DNA of 64,000 bases from Pseudomonadota bacterium (GCA_039033415.1 JBCCCR010000002.1:164581-228580), one strand, 5' to 3'. Shown: positions 32,103-41,450, counted from the stretch's first letter. Numbers and translations are program-made. The notes: a model not told the origin generated them from the letters alone.

Positions 32103-34544
32103 TTAGAAGAACGACCAGCGGGCGCTGAGGCCGACAAAACGCGGCGGCTGATAGGCCACCTCGTTGCAGCCGCAGAGTGTCGCCAAGTCAAAGCCCTGGA
32201 TGCCGATGCGCTCATCGGTCAGATTGTTGATGTCCAGAGTTACGCTCAGACTGCCCTCAGCGTTGGTCCAGCCGAGCGCCGCGTTCACCAGCGTGTAGGA
32301 ATCGAACTTGTCGGCGTCGAAGTTGCGCAGGTTGTAGAAAAACTCGTCTGAATAGCTGACGTCACCGCGTACATGCATCATGCCGCCCAGGGCCTCCCAC
32401 TCGTAGCGCGCCAGCGCGGTGGCCTGAAATTCTGGTGCGTAAGTCGGGTCCACGTCACGCGGCGGCAGGGGTGAGCCGTTGCGCAGCAGCACGTCTTTGA
32501 CCGTTGCGTCGAAGGCAGACACGCTCAGCAGGAGGTCCCAGCCCTCAGCCGGGGAGGTGACAAACTCCAGCTCAGCGCCGATGTTGTCAGCATCCGCGTT
32601 GATCACCACACCGCCAACGCCGACAAACAGGAAGGCCTGGTAATCGGTGTAGTCGTAGTAGAAGAACGTGCCGTTCAGCCGGCTGCGGCCGTCGCCGAAG
32701 GTGGCCTTAAAGCCCGTTTCGAAGGCGGTCAGCTCCTCTTCAGCGTAGGGCAGCGCTTCGTTACCGCCGGAGCCGAGGAAGGCGCCGAGCAGCGGCGCGT
32801 TATAGCTCGCAGCCTTAACCCCGCGGTTGATCCCGCCGTAGATCAGCAGATCGTCATTGACCCGAAAATCCAGCTGCGCCTTGCCCGCCCAAAGCGTGTC
32901 GGAAATCGAATCGTTAAAAAAGTAGGGGGAGCCAGCGCCGAAAGCGTTAGGCAGAAAGTCTCCCTGGTTAACGGTGAAGTTGCCCTGCGAGAGGAATACG
33001 CCGATACCGGTGCTGAAGTCTTTTTCTTCGCGGATAGCGCGCAAACCAAAAATGCCCGTCAGGCGATCTGTGAAGTCATATTCCACCTGGCCAAACAGGC
33101 TGTAAGAGTCGGTTTCCAGGTCCGCGACGACGCCAATGTCCACCGGCGCAAACGGGGGGCTGCCCGCGATGCTGTTGGCCGGCGCTTTCAGACCATTGTC
33201 GGAGCTGGAGTCGATATTGAGATAGTAAAAACCCGCGACCCAGCGCGTGCGATCGGTTTCCCAATTGAGCCGGATTTCCTGGGTCAAGCTGCTGGATTCC
33301 ACGCCCGCATAGTTTGCCAGCTGGTTCACCGGGGCCGAGTCGACGTCGATAAACAGGAGCTTCTCGTAGTCTTTGTAGTCGGTGATAGAGGTCAGCAGCA
33401 TGCCGTTATCCATCTCGTATTCGAACCGACCGTTGATACCCCAGGTTTCGGTGAATCCCTGGTCCTGGAAGGCGAAATCGCTGCTGGTGTCGAAGTCGTC
33501 ACCATCCGGGTCCAGGTAGCCGAAGAAATCGCCGCCTGGTAAGGGCCGCCCGGGAAGGCCGATGCCGCCGCCCGGCAGGAACTGATCGCCGTCGATGGCG
33601 TCGGCGCCACCGTCCATATCACCGAAGATCGTTAGACGCGTTTCGTTGGGCGGCGTATCGATGACGTTGACCAGCTCACCGTTCGCGTCGAGGACGCCGA
33701 TCGTGGACTTGGACTGGTAGGGCCCGGTGGCAACGTCGCTGTCGGCGTAGTTGGCCGACACGCGAAACAGCAGCTTTTCGCTGATCTGAAAATCGAGCGT
33801 GCCGCGAAGGGCAATCGTTTCGTTGTCGCCCATATCTGCGCCAGCGCCCGGTCCTGGCGACGCAGAACCCGGGCCGCCCGGAGGCGCGGCGAAGGGATAC
33901 AGGTTATTCAAATACCCGCCGATGTCGTTGTACATGAAGGCGGCGCGGCCCGCGACGCGATCGGAGAGCGGTCCGCCGACCGCCCCCTCAACGCGGATCT
34001 GGTCAGCGTCGGCGTTGCTGTCGAACTGCCCGTAGGTCACGTCGAGAAATCCGGAGTTTTCTTCGAAGCTGGGCTTCCGCGAAAGGTAGTGCACCAGGCC
34101 GCCGGTGGCGTTCCGACCAAACAGCGTGCCCTGAGGGCCTTTCAGGATTTCGACGCGGTCAACGTCGAAGACGGCAAAGGTTTGGGCCTGGGCTACCGCG
34201 ATGTAGCCGTCGTCCAGATACACCGCGTTGGGCGCCTCAACAATGTCGTTGAAGTCGTTTTGGGTAACACCGCGAATGGTGAACTGCGTGTTCTGGCCAG
34301 CCAGGTTTCCTGAGATATGAACACCCGGCGAGAAGAGCGCCACATCAAAACTCTCCTCGACGCCCAGCGCCTCGAGCTGAGCGCCGCTGAATGCGGTAAT
34401 GGCGATACCAACATCCTGCAGGCTTTGCTCCCGCTTCTGGGCTGTTACGACAACCTCCTCTAAAACCTGCGCCTGCGCGGCTCCCGCCGCAATCAGGCTG
34501 ACAAGCAAAGCAATACCGCACGTGCGAACGTTCCACTGGCCCAT
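32103..34544 (-). CDS. TonB-dependent outer-membrane receptor
   Basis: The 813-residue receptor has a signal peptide (IALLVSLIAAGAAQAQ), a TonB-box-like EEVVVTAQKREQSLQDV, a plug domain (TQFTIRGVTQNDF, DRVEILKGPQGTLFGRNATGG) and a 22-strand-type barrel ending in aromatic Phe (ARWSFF). It lacks obvious siderophore features and belongs with the sphingomonad/gammaproteobacterial receptors that import complex organic substrates. It is the first gene of the catabolic operon, so it probably brings in the substrate for the LLM, GMC and RdhA-like enzymes. Transcription starts in the 107-bp divergent gap. Confidence 0.94.
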   Translation of the reverse strand: MGQWNVRTCGIALLVSLIAAGAAQAQVLEEVVVTAQKREQSLQDVGIAITAFSGAQLEALGVEESFDVALFSPGVHISGNLAGQNTQFTIRGVTQNDFNDIVEAPNAVYLDDGYIAVAQAQTFAVFDVDRVEILKGPQGTLFGRNATGGLVHYLSRKPSFEENSGFLDVTYGQFDSNADADQIRVEGAVGGPLSDRVAGRAAFMYNDIGGYLNNLYPFAAPPGGPGSASPGPGAGADMGDNETIALRGTLDFQISEKLLFRVSANYADSDVATGPYQSKSTIGVLDANGELVNVIDTPPNETRLTIFGDMDGGADAIDGDQFLPGGGIGLPGRPLPGGDFFGYLDPDGDDFDTSSDFAFQDQGFTETWGINGRFEYEMDNGMLLTSITDYKDYEKLLFIDVDSAPVNQLANYAGVESSSLTQEIRLNWETDRTRWVAGFYYLNIDSSSDNGLKAPANSIAGSPPFAPVDIGVVADLETDSYSLFGQVEYDFTDRLTGIFGLRAIREEKDFSTGIGVFLSQGNFTVNQGDFLPNAFGAGSPYFFNDSISDTLWAGKAQLDFRVNDDLLIYGGINRGVKAASYNAPLLGAFLGSGGNEALPYAEEELTAFETGFKATFGDGRSRLNGTFFYYDYTDYQAFLFVGVGGVVINADADNIGAELEFVTSPAEGWDLLLSVSAFDATVKDVLLRNGSPLPPRDVDPTYAPEFQATALARYEWEALGGMMHVRGDVSYSDEFFYNLRNFDADKFDSYTLVNAALGWTNAEGSLSVTLDINNLTDERIGIQGFDLATLCGCNEVAYQPPRFVGLSARWSFF

Positions 34545-34587
34545 TTGATGTCCCCTCAGATTGGTCAGTTAGTAGGTGATTCGGTTT

Positions 34588-34624
34588 TTAACGTAAATTT
34601 AAGCATAATGTTAACCGTAAATTT
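34588..34624. promoter_or_regulatory. Direct-repeat operator candidate between receptor and regulator
   Basis: Two near-identical AT-rich repeats, TTAACGTAAATTT (34588-34600) and TTAACCGTAAATTT (34611-34624), begin 23 bp apart, about two helical turns. They lie in the divergent gap between the receptor (start 34544) and the winged-helix regulator (start 34652). The position is right for control of both promoters by that regulator. Confidence 0.5.
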
Positions 34625-34651
34625 CTACAAGCAAAGCGAATAGGTCGCGCG

Positions 34652-35203
34652 ATGAACACCAAGAAAAACCAGGCTGGAGACCAGCTGCGCCGACTCGATA
34701 AACACTGGCATCTGGCCACCGATGACGCGGAGGTAGCGCTGACGGAGCTCGAGTTTTCGCTCATCCGAGTATCCGCTGCTTTCGAACGGTGGCAGTCCGA
34801 CTGCCTGGCCTGCTGCCACGGCAGCGCTTTTTCCGGTTCGGACACCGCCGTCATGCACGTGATTCGCATGCACGAGCGTCCGAAAAGCATCTCCGAGATT
34901 GGCCGACTGCTTAATCGGGATGATCAGGCCAACCTGCAGTACAGCGTGCGCAAGCTGCTCAAGGCCGGGCTCATCGAGAAAACGACCGAAACCGGCAAGA
35001 AGGGTGTGACCTACCAGATGTCCGACCTGGGTCAGCAGGTCACCGACCGCTATGCAGAGTTTCGGCAGGAGCTGCTGACCTCGCTCACAACCGGCGTCTT
35101 CGCCAATGCCAGCCTGGAAAGTGCCGCAAAAACCCTGAACCTGATGGCGGGGGTTTACGACCAGGCCTCCTGTGTGGCGGCCACGCATCGGGTGCCGGCC
35201 TGA
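34652..35203 (+). CDS. MarR-like winged-helix regulator
   Basis: The 183-residue protein has a MarR-type fold: a helix ALTELEFSLIRVSAAFERW, a CLACC segment, FSGSDTAVMHVIRMHERPKSISEIGRLLNRDDQ (first part of the HTH), and the wing QYSVRKLLKAGLIEKTTETG followed by KKGVTYQMSDLG. The cysteine cluster C-L-A-C-C near residue 52-55 could be redox or metal sensing. It is divergent from the seven-gene operon and is its probable regulator. It ends 33 bp before the CadC-like gene. Confidence 0.8.
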   Translation: MNTKKNQAGDQLRRLDKHWHLATDDAEVALTELEFSLIRVSAAFERWQSDCLACCHGSAFSGSDTAVMHVIRMHERPKSISEIGRLLNRDDQANLQYSVRKLLKAGLIEKTTETGKKGVTYQMSDLGQQVTDRYAEFRQELLTSLTTGVFANASLESAAKTLNLMAGVYDQASCVAATHRVPA

Positions 35204-35236
35204 CGCGACGCCGTGGTTCCGTAGTATCGTTGGCGG

Positions 35237-37294
35237 GTGAACAGCACCCAGCCAGCGTTTAGGCTCGGCCCCTGGCGGATTGATCCTCGAGAACTGACCC
35301 TCACCAGGACCGGCACAGACCCTAAAAACAGCAGCCTGCAGGCGCGCAGCATGGAGCTGCTGGTTGAGCTGCACCGTCATTTGGGCAGCGTGGTCAGCAA
35401 GGACCAGCTCGCCGCCGAGGTTTGGGGCCAGGACGGCGCCAGTGACGAGCTGATCGCCCGCCACATCTCCATGATTCGACAGGCTTTGGGTGATGATGCC
35501 CGCAGCCCCAGCTACCTGCAGACGGTGCCCCGACGCGGCTACCGCCTGGTGGAACCGGCAACCAGCAAACGCTTTGGACTGCCTTACCTCGCCGCTGCTG
35601 CCGTTTTCCTAATAGGCGTCATTGTCTGGGCAGTCGGGCAGCGGAAATCAATGCCCGGCCCTCCATCGGCGTCGGATGAGTCAACACGGATGCTGGGCAG
35701 CTCCGAACCGATGCTGACCGCGGGGCCTTTCCGGGCGGACATCAGCGTGTCTCCGGCAGCGCCGGATATCGCGTTCATCCAGGGCGACAGCGTTGACCTG
35801 GCGGGCGCCCTGATGGTGCTCGACTCACAGACCGACAACCTCGTTCACCTTGCCGATGGCCTCAATCGCTTTCCCAGCTTCAGCCCGAATGGCTCGCAGC
35901 TTGCGGTGTTCCGTGAGGACGATGGCTGCCACCTGGTAATTGTCGATCGCAACACCGGGCGGCCAGTCCACCGCACACCCTGCGGCGGCCAGGTGTCGTC
36001 CCCGGCAGCCTGGCTTGCGGACGATCACCTCTGGTTTGCCGTTGATGACGACAGCCATTCCCGGTTGCTGAGCTGGCGACTCAGCCACCCGCAAACTGAG
36101 GCGTTGTGGACTGCCCCACAGGGAGAGCTGCTTCGCTTCCCCGTGACCGCCGGCGAGCGCCAGTTTGCGCTGCTGCGCCAGGCGGGAAGCGACCGGCTGC
36201 TGGAGCTGAATCGATTTGGAACCCCGATCGGTACGCTCTACGGTGACCCGCAAACCCGCATACGCTGGCTGAGCGCCGACCCGTCGGACGATCAGCGGCT
36301 TCTGCTGGTTAAGTTCGACGACGTTGATCAGTTTTCGCTCTTTGAAGCGCAGCTGGACCGGGGAACGGTCACTCTGATCAGCAATCGACATGCGGTGCAG
36401 AGTGCCGCCTACGAACCGACCGGCGGAGGCATTATTCATAACGCCTCGCGTCACCGCAGCCAGCATCAGGCATTTCGCTTGTTGCAGGGGCGGCTGGAGC
36501 CGGTGGACCTACCGCCGCTGGAGGATGGCGCGGTGCTGCAGGCGCTGGTTGATCCCGCCGGCAGCAGGCTACTGATGCTAAAGCGGGCCGGGAGCGGCGT
36601 TGAGCTTCACCTGCTTGACCTTCGCCTCGGCCAGACTCGACAGCTACGCCCAGGCGTCAGCGGCCAGCGCCTGTCCTTTCCAAGCTGGTCCCCTGACGGA
36701 CGGCGCATCACGATTGCCAGCAGCCAGCCCCGCGCCCTGCTCCTGGTGGATGTCGCTGATGGCGCCGAGCTCGCGCGCTATGAGCTGCCGTTCATGCCAG
36801 GCGCCAGCACGATCGATGAACGGGATGGTCTCCGGGTGCTGGGTCGATCCGATGGCACCATCAGCTTGTTTGAGCTGGACCCGGCGAGCGAGGAGTGGGT
36901 GGCCGGTGCCAGCTACCCGGCGGACTGGGGCCAGTTCGGCGCTGACGGGAAAACCCTGTACCTGGTGGACCGGCGGTTTCGCTTTGGCCGGGTTACCAGC
37001 GGCTCGCAGGAGCCTGAATGGCTCTTCACCGTAGGATCGCTCAGCGGCTGGCAGGTGGTCGGAAATCGACTGCTCGCAGCATGCCCGGACAAACCGTCCC
37101 AGGCCGCGCTGCTCTGCGAGTTCAACCTGGATAGCCGGGAGGTGCTGATCCATCCCGAGCTGACGTTTTACCCGTCCCACCTCTCCATCAGCTCGAATGC
37201 TGGCTGGCTCGTGCTGCCGCGTTTACCCCAGCTGGAGCTGGATCTGATGGCGGCAAGCTGGGCTGTCCCCGGCCGCATCGCGGCGCCCCGGTAG
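35237..37294 (+). CDS. CadC-like transmembrane regulator with periplasmic TolB-type propeller
   Basis: The 685-residue protein starts at GTG 35237. Residues 8-106 are an OmpR/PhoB winged helix (RIDPRELTL, LLVELHRHLGSVVSKDQLAA, RHISMIRQALGDD, YLQTVPRRGYRLVEP). One TM helix lies at 115-134. The remaining 550 residues, outside the membrane, have repeated WD40/TolB-like blades (FPSFSPNGSQLAVFRED, LSFPSWSPDGRRITIASSQ). The layout is that of CadC/ToxR-type one-component regulators that bind DNA from the membrane. The target is unknown; the next gene, a lipoprotein, is convergent. Confidence 0.88.
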   Translation: MNSTQPAFRLGPWRIDPRELTLTRTGTDPKNSSLQARSMELLVELHRHLGSVVSKDQLAAEVWGQDGASDELIARHISMIRQALGDDARSPSYLQTVPRRGYRLVEPATSKRFGLPYLAAAAVFLIGVIVWAVGQRKSMPGPPSASDESTRMLGSSEPMLTAGPFRADISVSPAAPDIAFIQGDSVDLAGALMVLDSQTDNLVHLADGLNRFPSFSPNGSQLAVFREDDGCHLVIVDRNTGRPVHRTPCGGQVSSPAAWLADDHLWFAVDDDSHSRLLSWRLSHPQTEALWTAPQGELLRFPVTAGERQFALLRQAGSDRLLELNRFGTPIGTLYGDPQTRIRWLSADPSDDQRLLLVKFDDVDQFSLFEAQLDRGTVTLISNRHAVQSAAYEPTGGGIIHNASRHRSQHQAFRLLQGRLEPVDLPPLEDGAVLQALVDPAGSRLLMLKRAGSGVELHLLDLRLGQTRQLRPGVSGQRLSFPSWSPDGRRITIASSQPRALLLVDVADGAELARYELPFMPGASTIDERDGLRVLGRSDGTISLFELDPASEEWVAGASYPADWGQFGADGKTLYLVDRRFRFGRVTSGSQEPEWLFTVGSLSGWQVVGNRLLAACPDKPSQAALLCEFNLDSREVLIHPELTFYPSHLSISSNAGWLVLPRLPQLELDLMAASWAVPGRIAAPR

Positions 37295-37331
37295 GGCCAG
37301 ACTTTGCTGCCCGACGGTTTGACCGGCGGCG

Positions 37332-37739
37332 CTAGGGCCCCCGGTTGATGCTGTCGCCACAGGAAGAAACCAGCAGCGCGCCACCGAGCTCAGAATTCAT
37401 GTAGCTGGAATTGCTCGCCACCGGCGTACAGCCTGGGCTCATCCGATCGTGATGAGTTTCCTGCGTATGGCGCGTGCGATCCTGATACTCCTCCTGCGTC
37501 ATGCAGACCTTGGTCATCAGATGGGTTCCAACCCGACGATGGCGGCGGCAGACCACGTTCTTGCCGACTTCCAGAGCGGTCACCGAGGGATCACTGAAGT
37601 ACGCCATCACCCCAGGTGAGGCGACCAGGTCATAGCCGTTGAGACTGGAGTCCAGGGGCACAGATTTACATCCGGAGAGCAAAACGAACAGCGCTAGGGC
37701 CATAGCAACACCCAGCGGACGCGGGGAAAACTGACTCAT
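37332..37739 (-). CDS. Small lipoprotein of unknown function
   Basis: The 135-residue product has a lipoprotein signal with lipobox LLSGC when started at ATG 37739. The frame reaches 37790, but that extension is very basic and unlikely. The mature part holds several cysteines (KNVVCRRHRRVGTH, KVCMTQEEYQDRT, SPGCTP, VSSCGDS). The stretch CRRHRRVGTHLMTKVCMTQE resembles a short motif repeated in many proteobacterial lipoproteins of unknown role. It is convergent with the CadC-like gene. Confidence 0.65.
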   Translation of the reverse strand: MSQFSPRPLGVAMALALFVLLSGCKSVPLDSSLNGYDLVASPGVMAYFSDPSVTALEVGKNVVCRRHRRVGTHLMTKVCMTQEEYQDRTRHTQETHHDRMSPGCTPVASNSSYMNSELGGALLVSSCGDSINRGP

Positions 37740-37935
37740 GAAATCACCTCGGCGGTACAAAAGGCGGCAGTATCGCCGGCGCCGACACAATTCCCTTGAA
37801 CGCCGCTTGAACTGACTCAGTTCATAACGAGTTCAAGGAGATTTTTGCTGTTTAGGCATGCTCTTAGAAGGCCAGAGCTAGCACCATGGAAACCCCACTT
37901 GTCGCGACAGGCTCGTTAGCGACCCACAGCTCGAG

Positions 37936-39375
37936 TTACCCTAAAAGTAACCGACCCAGAACCAAACCGACGGCAAGCCCGAGCCCCATAACCGTATTGT
38001 TGCCGCGCTGGAAGCGACGCCGCATCTCAGTGAACGGCATCAGGTGCTTTTGTGAAAGCATGAAGCCGGGCATTTCCACCAGCCCGCGGGAGAGCTTGTG
38101 CAGCCCGAGCTGAAAAACGAACCGCATCATCCACAGCTTCAGACGTAGCGGGTCCTGGTTGTATTGATAGGGATGAACCCGTCGGACGAGCTGCACCAGC
38201 GCCTCGCTTTCCGGTACGCGCCCCTCAGCGTAGTTTGCGCTGGCTTTCGCCGTTTCGTCGCTGGCGACGTTCAGCGCCTGGTTGAGTTCGAACAGGTCCT
38301 CCAGCGCCGAGTTGACGCCCAGCCCGAGGTCAGGCGGAAACGCGTGCGCCGCGTCGCCGATCAGCAGCGCCTGCTGCCTGCCCCCGTCAAACTCGCTGTG
38401 AATTCGCCGGGTGTACTGCGGCGCCGGAAATTGACCGGGCTTGAGGGCAGCAAATTCTTCCATTTCTCTATCCGGCACCAGCTCATCGATCGCCAGCTGC
38501 GGAAAGCCTTCCTTGAGATACGCCGTAACCGCTTCCGCGCTCTTCAGCTGCCAGAATTTGTGCTCTGGCTTCAGAATAATGTTGATGGTGCGCGGGTCCT
38601 CGGCGCTGGCCACCGGCAGGGCAAACAGCGCGAGCTTCTCGTCGGGTGCGCTGTAGTTCGAAATAAAGGCGTAGGCCATGGCGTGATCGTGGACGCCTTT
38701 TGGATCGGTCCGCACGGGAAACTGCGGCGGCAGGTTGAGGACTTTGTAGGTCAGGCCCGTGCTGGGTGAGGGGAATTGCAGCATGTCGAAAGCGTTAGCG
38801 TCATCCGCCAGCTTGGCCAGCGCCTCGCGGACTCGTGAGCGCAAGCCATCACAGCCCAGGAGCAATTCAGGCTCATAGCGAAGCATGGCATCATCGCCGT
38901 CGCGGACCTGAGCCACCAGGCGCCCATCTTCGATCTGCTCAAGCCCCTCGAAGCTGTGGCCGTACAGCAGCCGGATTGCCCCATCCGTATTCGTTTTTTC
39001 AATATGCTGGTGGAGCATGGCGAGCAGCCGGTTGCGCGTCATCCAGTAGGGCGTCTGCCGGTCCGGCACGAGGATCGGCGGCTGCACCACCTTGACCTTT
39101 CCATCGGCCAGAAAATTGGTCAGCGTGAAGTGATCATTCGGCAGGCCGAATTGCTCCAGCGTTTCAGGCCCGATATCCAGCTCGCTGAGCAGCCGCTGAC
39201 CCCGACCGTCGAGCTGATAGTTAAACGCCTTGCTGCGCTCGAACTGATCCGGCGTCGGCCGGCGCTCCACCACCACAATGTCGCGCCAGCCTCGCGCCTG
39301 AAACATCAGCGCTGCAGCCAGCCCACTGGGGCCGCCACCACAGATCAGTACTTTGCACGACAGGTAGTCGGTCAT
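37936..39375 (-). CDS. FAD-dependent monooxygenase (kynurenine 3-monooxygenase-like) with C-terminal membrane segment
   Basis: The 479-residue protein has the FAD motif VLICGGGPSGLAAALMF (residues 9-25), the DG motif LLGCDGLRSRVREAL and GDAAHAFPPDLGLGVNSALED. The body is closest to kynurenine 3-monooxygenase and related class A hydroxylases. The last 25 residues are hydrophobic (TVMGLGLAVGLVLGRLLLG), which resembles the C-terminal membrane anchor of KMO. No kynurenine-pathway neighbours are present, so the substrate is not assigned. It starts at ATG 39375 (39387 is possible), divergent from tpm. Confidence 0.87.
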   Translation of the reverse strand: MTDYLSCKVLICGGGPSGLAAALMFQARGWRDIVVVERRPTPDQFERSKAFNYQLDGRGQRLLSELDIGPETLEQFGLPNDHFTLTNFLADGKVKVVQPPILVPDRQTPYWMTRNRLLAMLHQHIEKTNTDGAIRLLYGHSFEGLEQIEDGRLVAQVRDGDDAMLRYEPELLLGCDGLRSRVREALAKLADDANAFDMLQFPSPSTGLTYKVLNLPPQFPVRTDPKGVHDHAMAYAFISNYSAPDEKLALFALPVASAEDPRTINIILKPEHKFWQLKSAEAVTAYLKEGFPQLAIDELVPDREMEEFAALKPGQFPAPQYTRRIHSEFDGGRQQALLIGDAAHAFPPDLGLGVNSALEDLFELNQALNVASDETAKASANYAEGRVPESEALVQLVRRVHPYQYNQDPLRLKLWMMRFVFQLGLHKLSRGLVEMPGFMLSQKHLMPFTEMRRRFQRGNNTVMGLGLAVGLVLGRLLLG

Positions 39376-39472
39376 CACGCTCTCCACAGCCAGCCGGGAG
39401 AATAACCACTATCCATCGCGCGACCCAATAGGCATATTGAATAGCACCATTGCCAAGATGAGATCGACAAAC

Positions 39473-40123
39473 ATGGACGCAGCGTTTTGGCACGATCGTT
39501 GGCAGCGCGGGGCGATCGGTTTTCACGAGCCCGAACCCAACGGTCTGCTGACGACACACTTTCCACAGCTTTTGCGCCTGATGGTCGGAGGAACGCCTAG
39601 CCGGGTGTTTCTGCCGCTCTGCGGCAAAACCCGCGACATTCCCTGGCTGTTGAGCCAGGGTTGCCGGGTGGTTGGGGTGGAGCTCAGCGAACTTGCGGTC
39701 CGCGAGCTGTTTGAGGCGCTCAGCGTTCAGCCCGAGGTCGCAACCGTCGACCGCCTGAAGTGCTACAGCGCGGAAGGCGTGGACGTTTTTGTTGGTGATC
39801 TGTTTGATCTGTCAGCGGCGCAGCTGGGCGACGTTGCTGGCATCTACGATCGGGCGGCGTTGATCGCACTGCCGCAAGAGATGCGAGCGCGCTACGCCGA
39901 GCATGTGCAGCGGATCACCCACAACGCGCCGCAGCTGCTTATTGTGCTGGTCTACGACCAACGTGCGATGGACGGACCACCGTTTTCCCTCAGCGACGAC
40001 GAGGTGAGCGCTCACTACGAGGCCGGCTACACGGTAGAGCTGCTAGAGAGTCGGCGGGTGCCCGGTGGCCTCAAGGGCGAATGCGCGGCTGACGAAAAAG
40101 CGTGGCTGCTTGCTAGACGTTAG
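39473..40123 (+). CDS. tpm: Thiopurine S-methyltransferase
   Basis: The 216-residue SAM-dependent methyltransferase matches bacterial TPMT in length and motifs: MDAAFWHDRWQRGAIGFHE, RVFLPLCGKTRDIPWLLSQG, VVGVELSELAVREL and IYDRAALIALPQEMRARYAE. Bacterial TPMTs methylate thiopurines and also oxyanions such as selenite and tellurite. The upstream ATG at 39437 adds 12 residues without family support, so 39473 was chosen. It overlaps the anti-sigma gene tail to tail by 4 bp. Confidence 0.92.
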   Translation: MDAAFWHDRWQRGAIGFHEPEPNGLLTTHFPQLLRLMVGGTPSRVFLPLCGKTRDIPWLLSQGCRVVGVELSELAVRELFEALSVQPEVATVDRLKCYSAEGVDVFVGDLFDLSAAQLGDVAGIYDRAALIALPQEMRARYAEHVQRITHNAPQLLIVLVYDQRAMDGPPFSLSDDEVSAHYEAGYTVELLESRRVPGGLKGECAADEKAWLLARR

Positions 40124-40815
40124 CTGCTGGCAATCACCAGCAGCGGCCCGGCTGAGACAACCACCCCGCCCGGCTGCTCGAGGGTCAGGGCAAACGCTTT
40201 CGGCCGGATTACCTCCAGCTTGGCGTCGATCGCCACCAGGTTTTCACCCTCGGTGATGTTAAAAACGCCGCCGTCGATCGGGTTGCTGTCGCGCAGCGGA
40301 TCAACGATCCACAGCTGGTACTGCAGCTCGGTCGGATCATTGACCGGCAGACCGGTCAGGCGCATCACGCCCTGCTGCGTTGCGTTGTCCCAGCGAACGT
40401 AACCTACAACGCCGTCGAAGGCCGGATCGCCCATACCCTGCCAGCTCAACTCTACCGCGTCGGCATTTCCTGCCAGCGCCGCATCCAGCTCGAGCGGTGA
40501 CGAAACGCCGTCATCCGCAGGACCGAGGGTAATGCCCAACGCCAGAACCAGACAGGCAATCGCCGCGCCCCAGGCCGGCAGCGGGTTCTGCCACCAGCGC
40601 AGCGAGCGCTTGCGTTCGGGCTGGTGCGTGGGCGGCGACACAAAGCCACTGACCATTGCCTCGCCTTCATTAATCACCTTGGCCGCCAGTTCGGGGGGCA
40701 GCGGCGGCAGCGGCGTGGCGTCTTCCATTAAGCGGTCGAGCGCTGCCGCGGTGTATTCATCAACTTCATTCATTTTCTGCGTATCGTTGTCCAGTGTGTC
40801 CTTGGGTTGGCTCAT
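40120..40815 (-). CDS. Anti-sigma factor, RskA-like
   Basis: The 231-residue protein has a cytoplasmic N-terminal part (residues 1-75: YTAAALDRLMEDATPLPPLP), one TM helix near 83-101 (AWGAAIACLVLALGITLG) and a periplasmic RskA C-terminal domain (VGYVRWDNATQQGVMRLTGL, LQYQLWIVDP, FALTLEQPGGV). It should hold the ECF factor encoded just upstream. The genes overlap by four bases (ATGA at 40812-40815), so translation is coupled. It is predicted to be degraded by regulated proteolysis, as for other RskA proteins. Confidence 0.9.
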   Translation of the reverse strand: MSQPKDTLDNDTQKMNEVDEYTAAALDRLMEDATPLPPLPPELAAKVINEGEAMVSGFVSPPTHQPERKRSLRWWQNPLPAWGAAIACLVLALGITLGPADDGVSSPLELDAALAGNADAVELSWQGMGDPAFDGVVGYVRWDNATQQGVMRLTGLPVNDPTELQYQLWIVDPLRDSNPIDGGVFNITEGENLVAIDAKLEVIRPKAFALTLEQPGGVVVSAGPLLVIASS

Positions 40816-41360
40816 AGCGCCTCCTCCCTGGCCAGGTTCAAGACCCGCCTGACTTCATCCATGCCCCGCCGCAGCAGGGTTTTTGCCGTGCCAAGCGGCA
40901 GTTTGAGCCGCTCGGCGATTGCCGAGTGTGAAAAGCCGCCGTAGACCGCCATCACAATTACCTCTCGCTGGGGGCTATCGAAAGTCTTCAGCACCTCGCT
41001 GATGCTGGCGGCTTCAGCCGAATCCTCGGCGCTGGCGAAGCCGCCACCCGCCGAGACCTGCTCGAGGTTCGGCATGTCCTCAAGCGAATCGACCGGGGCC
41101 GGGGCTCGTCGCAAGCCGTCGATCATTCGCCGGCGGGCGATCATGGTCACAAAAGTACCCTCTTCCGCCTTTCCGGGATCGAAACGGTGCGCTGATTTCC
41201 ACAGCGCAAAAAAGATCTCCTGCACTGCGTCTTCGGCATCAGCGGGGGTGGCGCTGAAGCGTCGCGCGATCGACCAGACGCGGGCGCCGTAAACCACCAC
41301 ACATTCGCGGACCGCGCTGGTGTCGCCGGCGCCGATCCGCTGCAGAATGCTGCTAGCCAT
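40812..41360 (-). CDS. ECF RNA polymerase sigma factor
   Basis: The 182-residue sigma-70 family factor has region 2 at residues 20-90 (VWSIARRFSATPADAEDAVQEIFFALWKS) and region 4 at 120-178 (FDSPQREVIVMAVYGGFSHS, AIAERLKLPLGTAKTLLRRG). It is paired by a 4-bp overlap with an RskA-like anti-sigma gene. A fasciclin gene upstream on the same strand is a common member of this ECF group. The sigma factor probably drives that gene and its own operon. Confidence 0.93.
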   Translation of the reverse strand: MASSILQRIGAGDTSAVRECVVVYGARVWSIARRFSATPADAEDAVQEIFFALWKSAHRFDPGKAEEGTFVTMIARRRMIDGLRRAPAPVDSLEDMPNLEQVSAGGGFASAEDSAEAASISEVLKTFDSPQREVIVMAVYGGFSHSAIAERLKLPLGTAKTLLRRGMDEVRRVLNLAREEAL

Positions 41361-41450
41361 CTTGCGCCTCCCGAGCGTCCGCCGTCGGGCGAAAAGTCAA
41401 CACCACAGAACCCAGTTGGGCAGGCCCGTGGTGGTGAGATGGTGAGGGGT

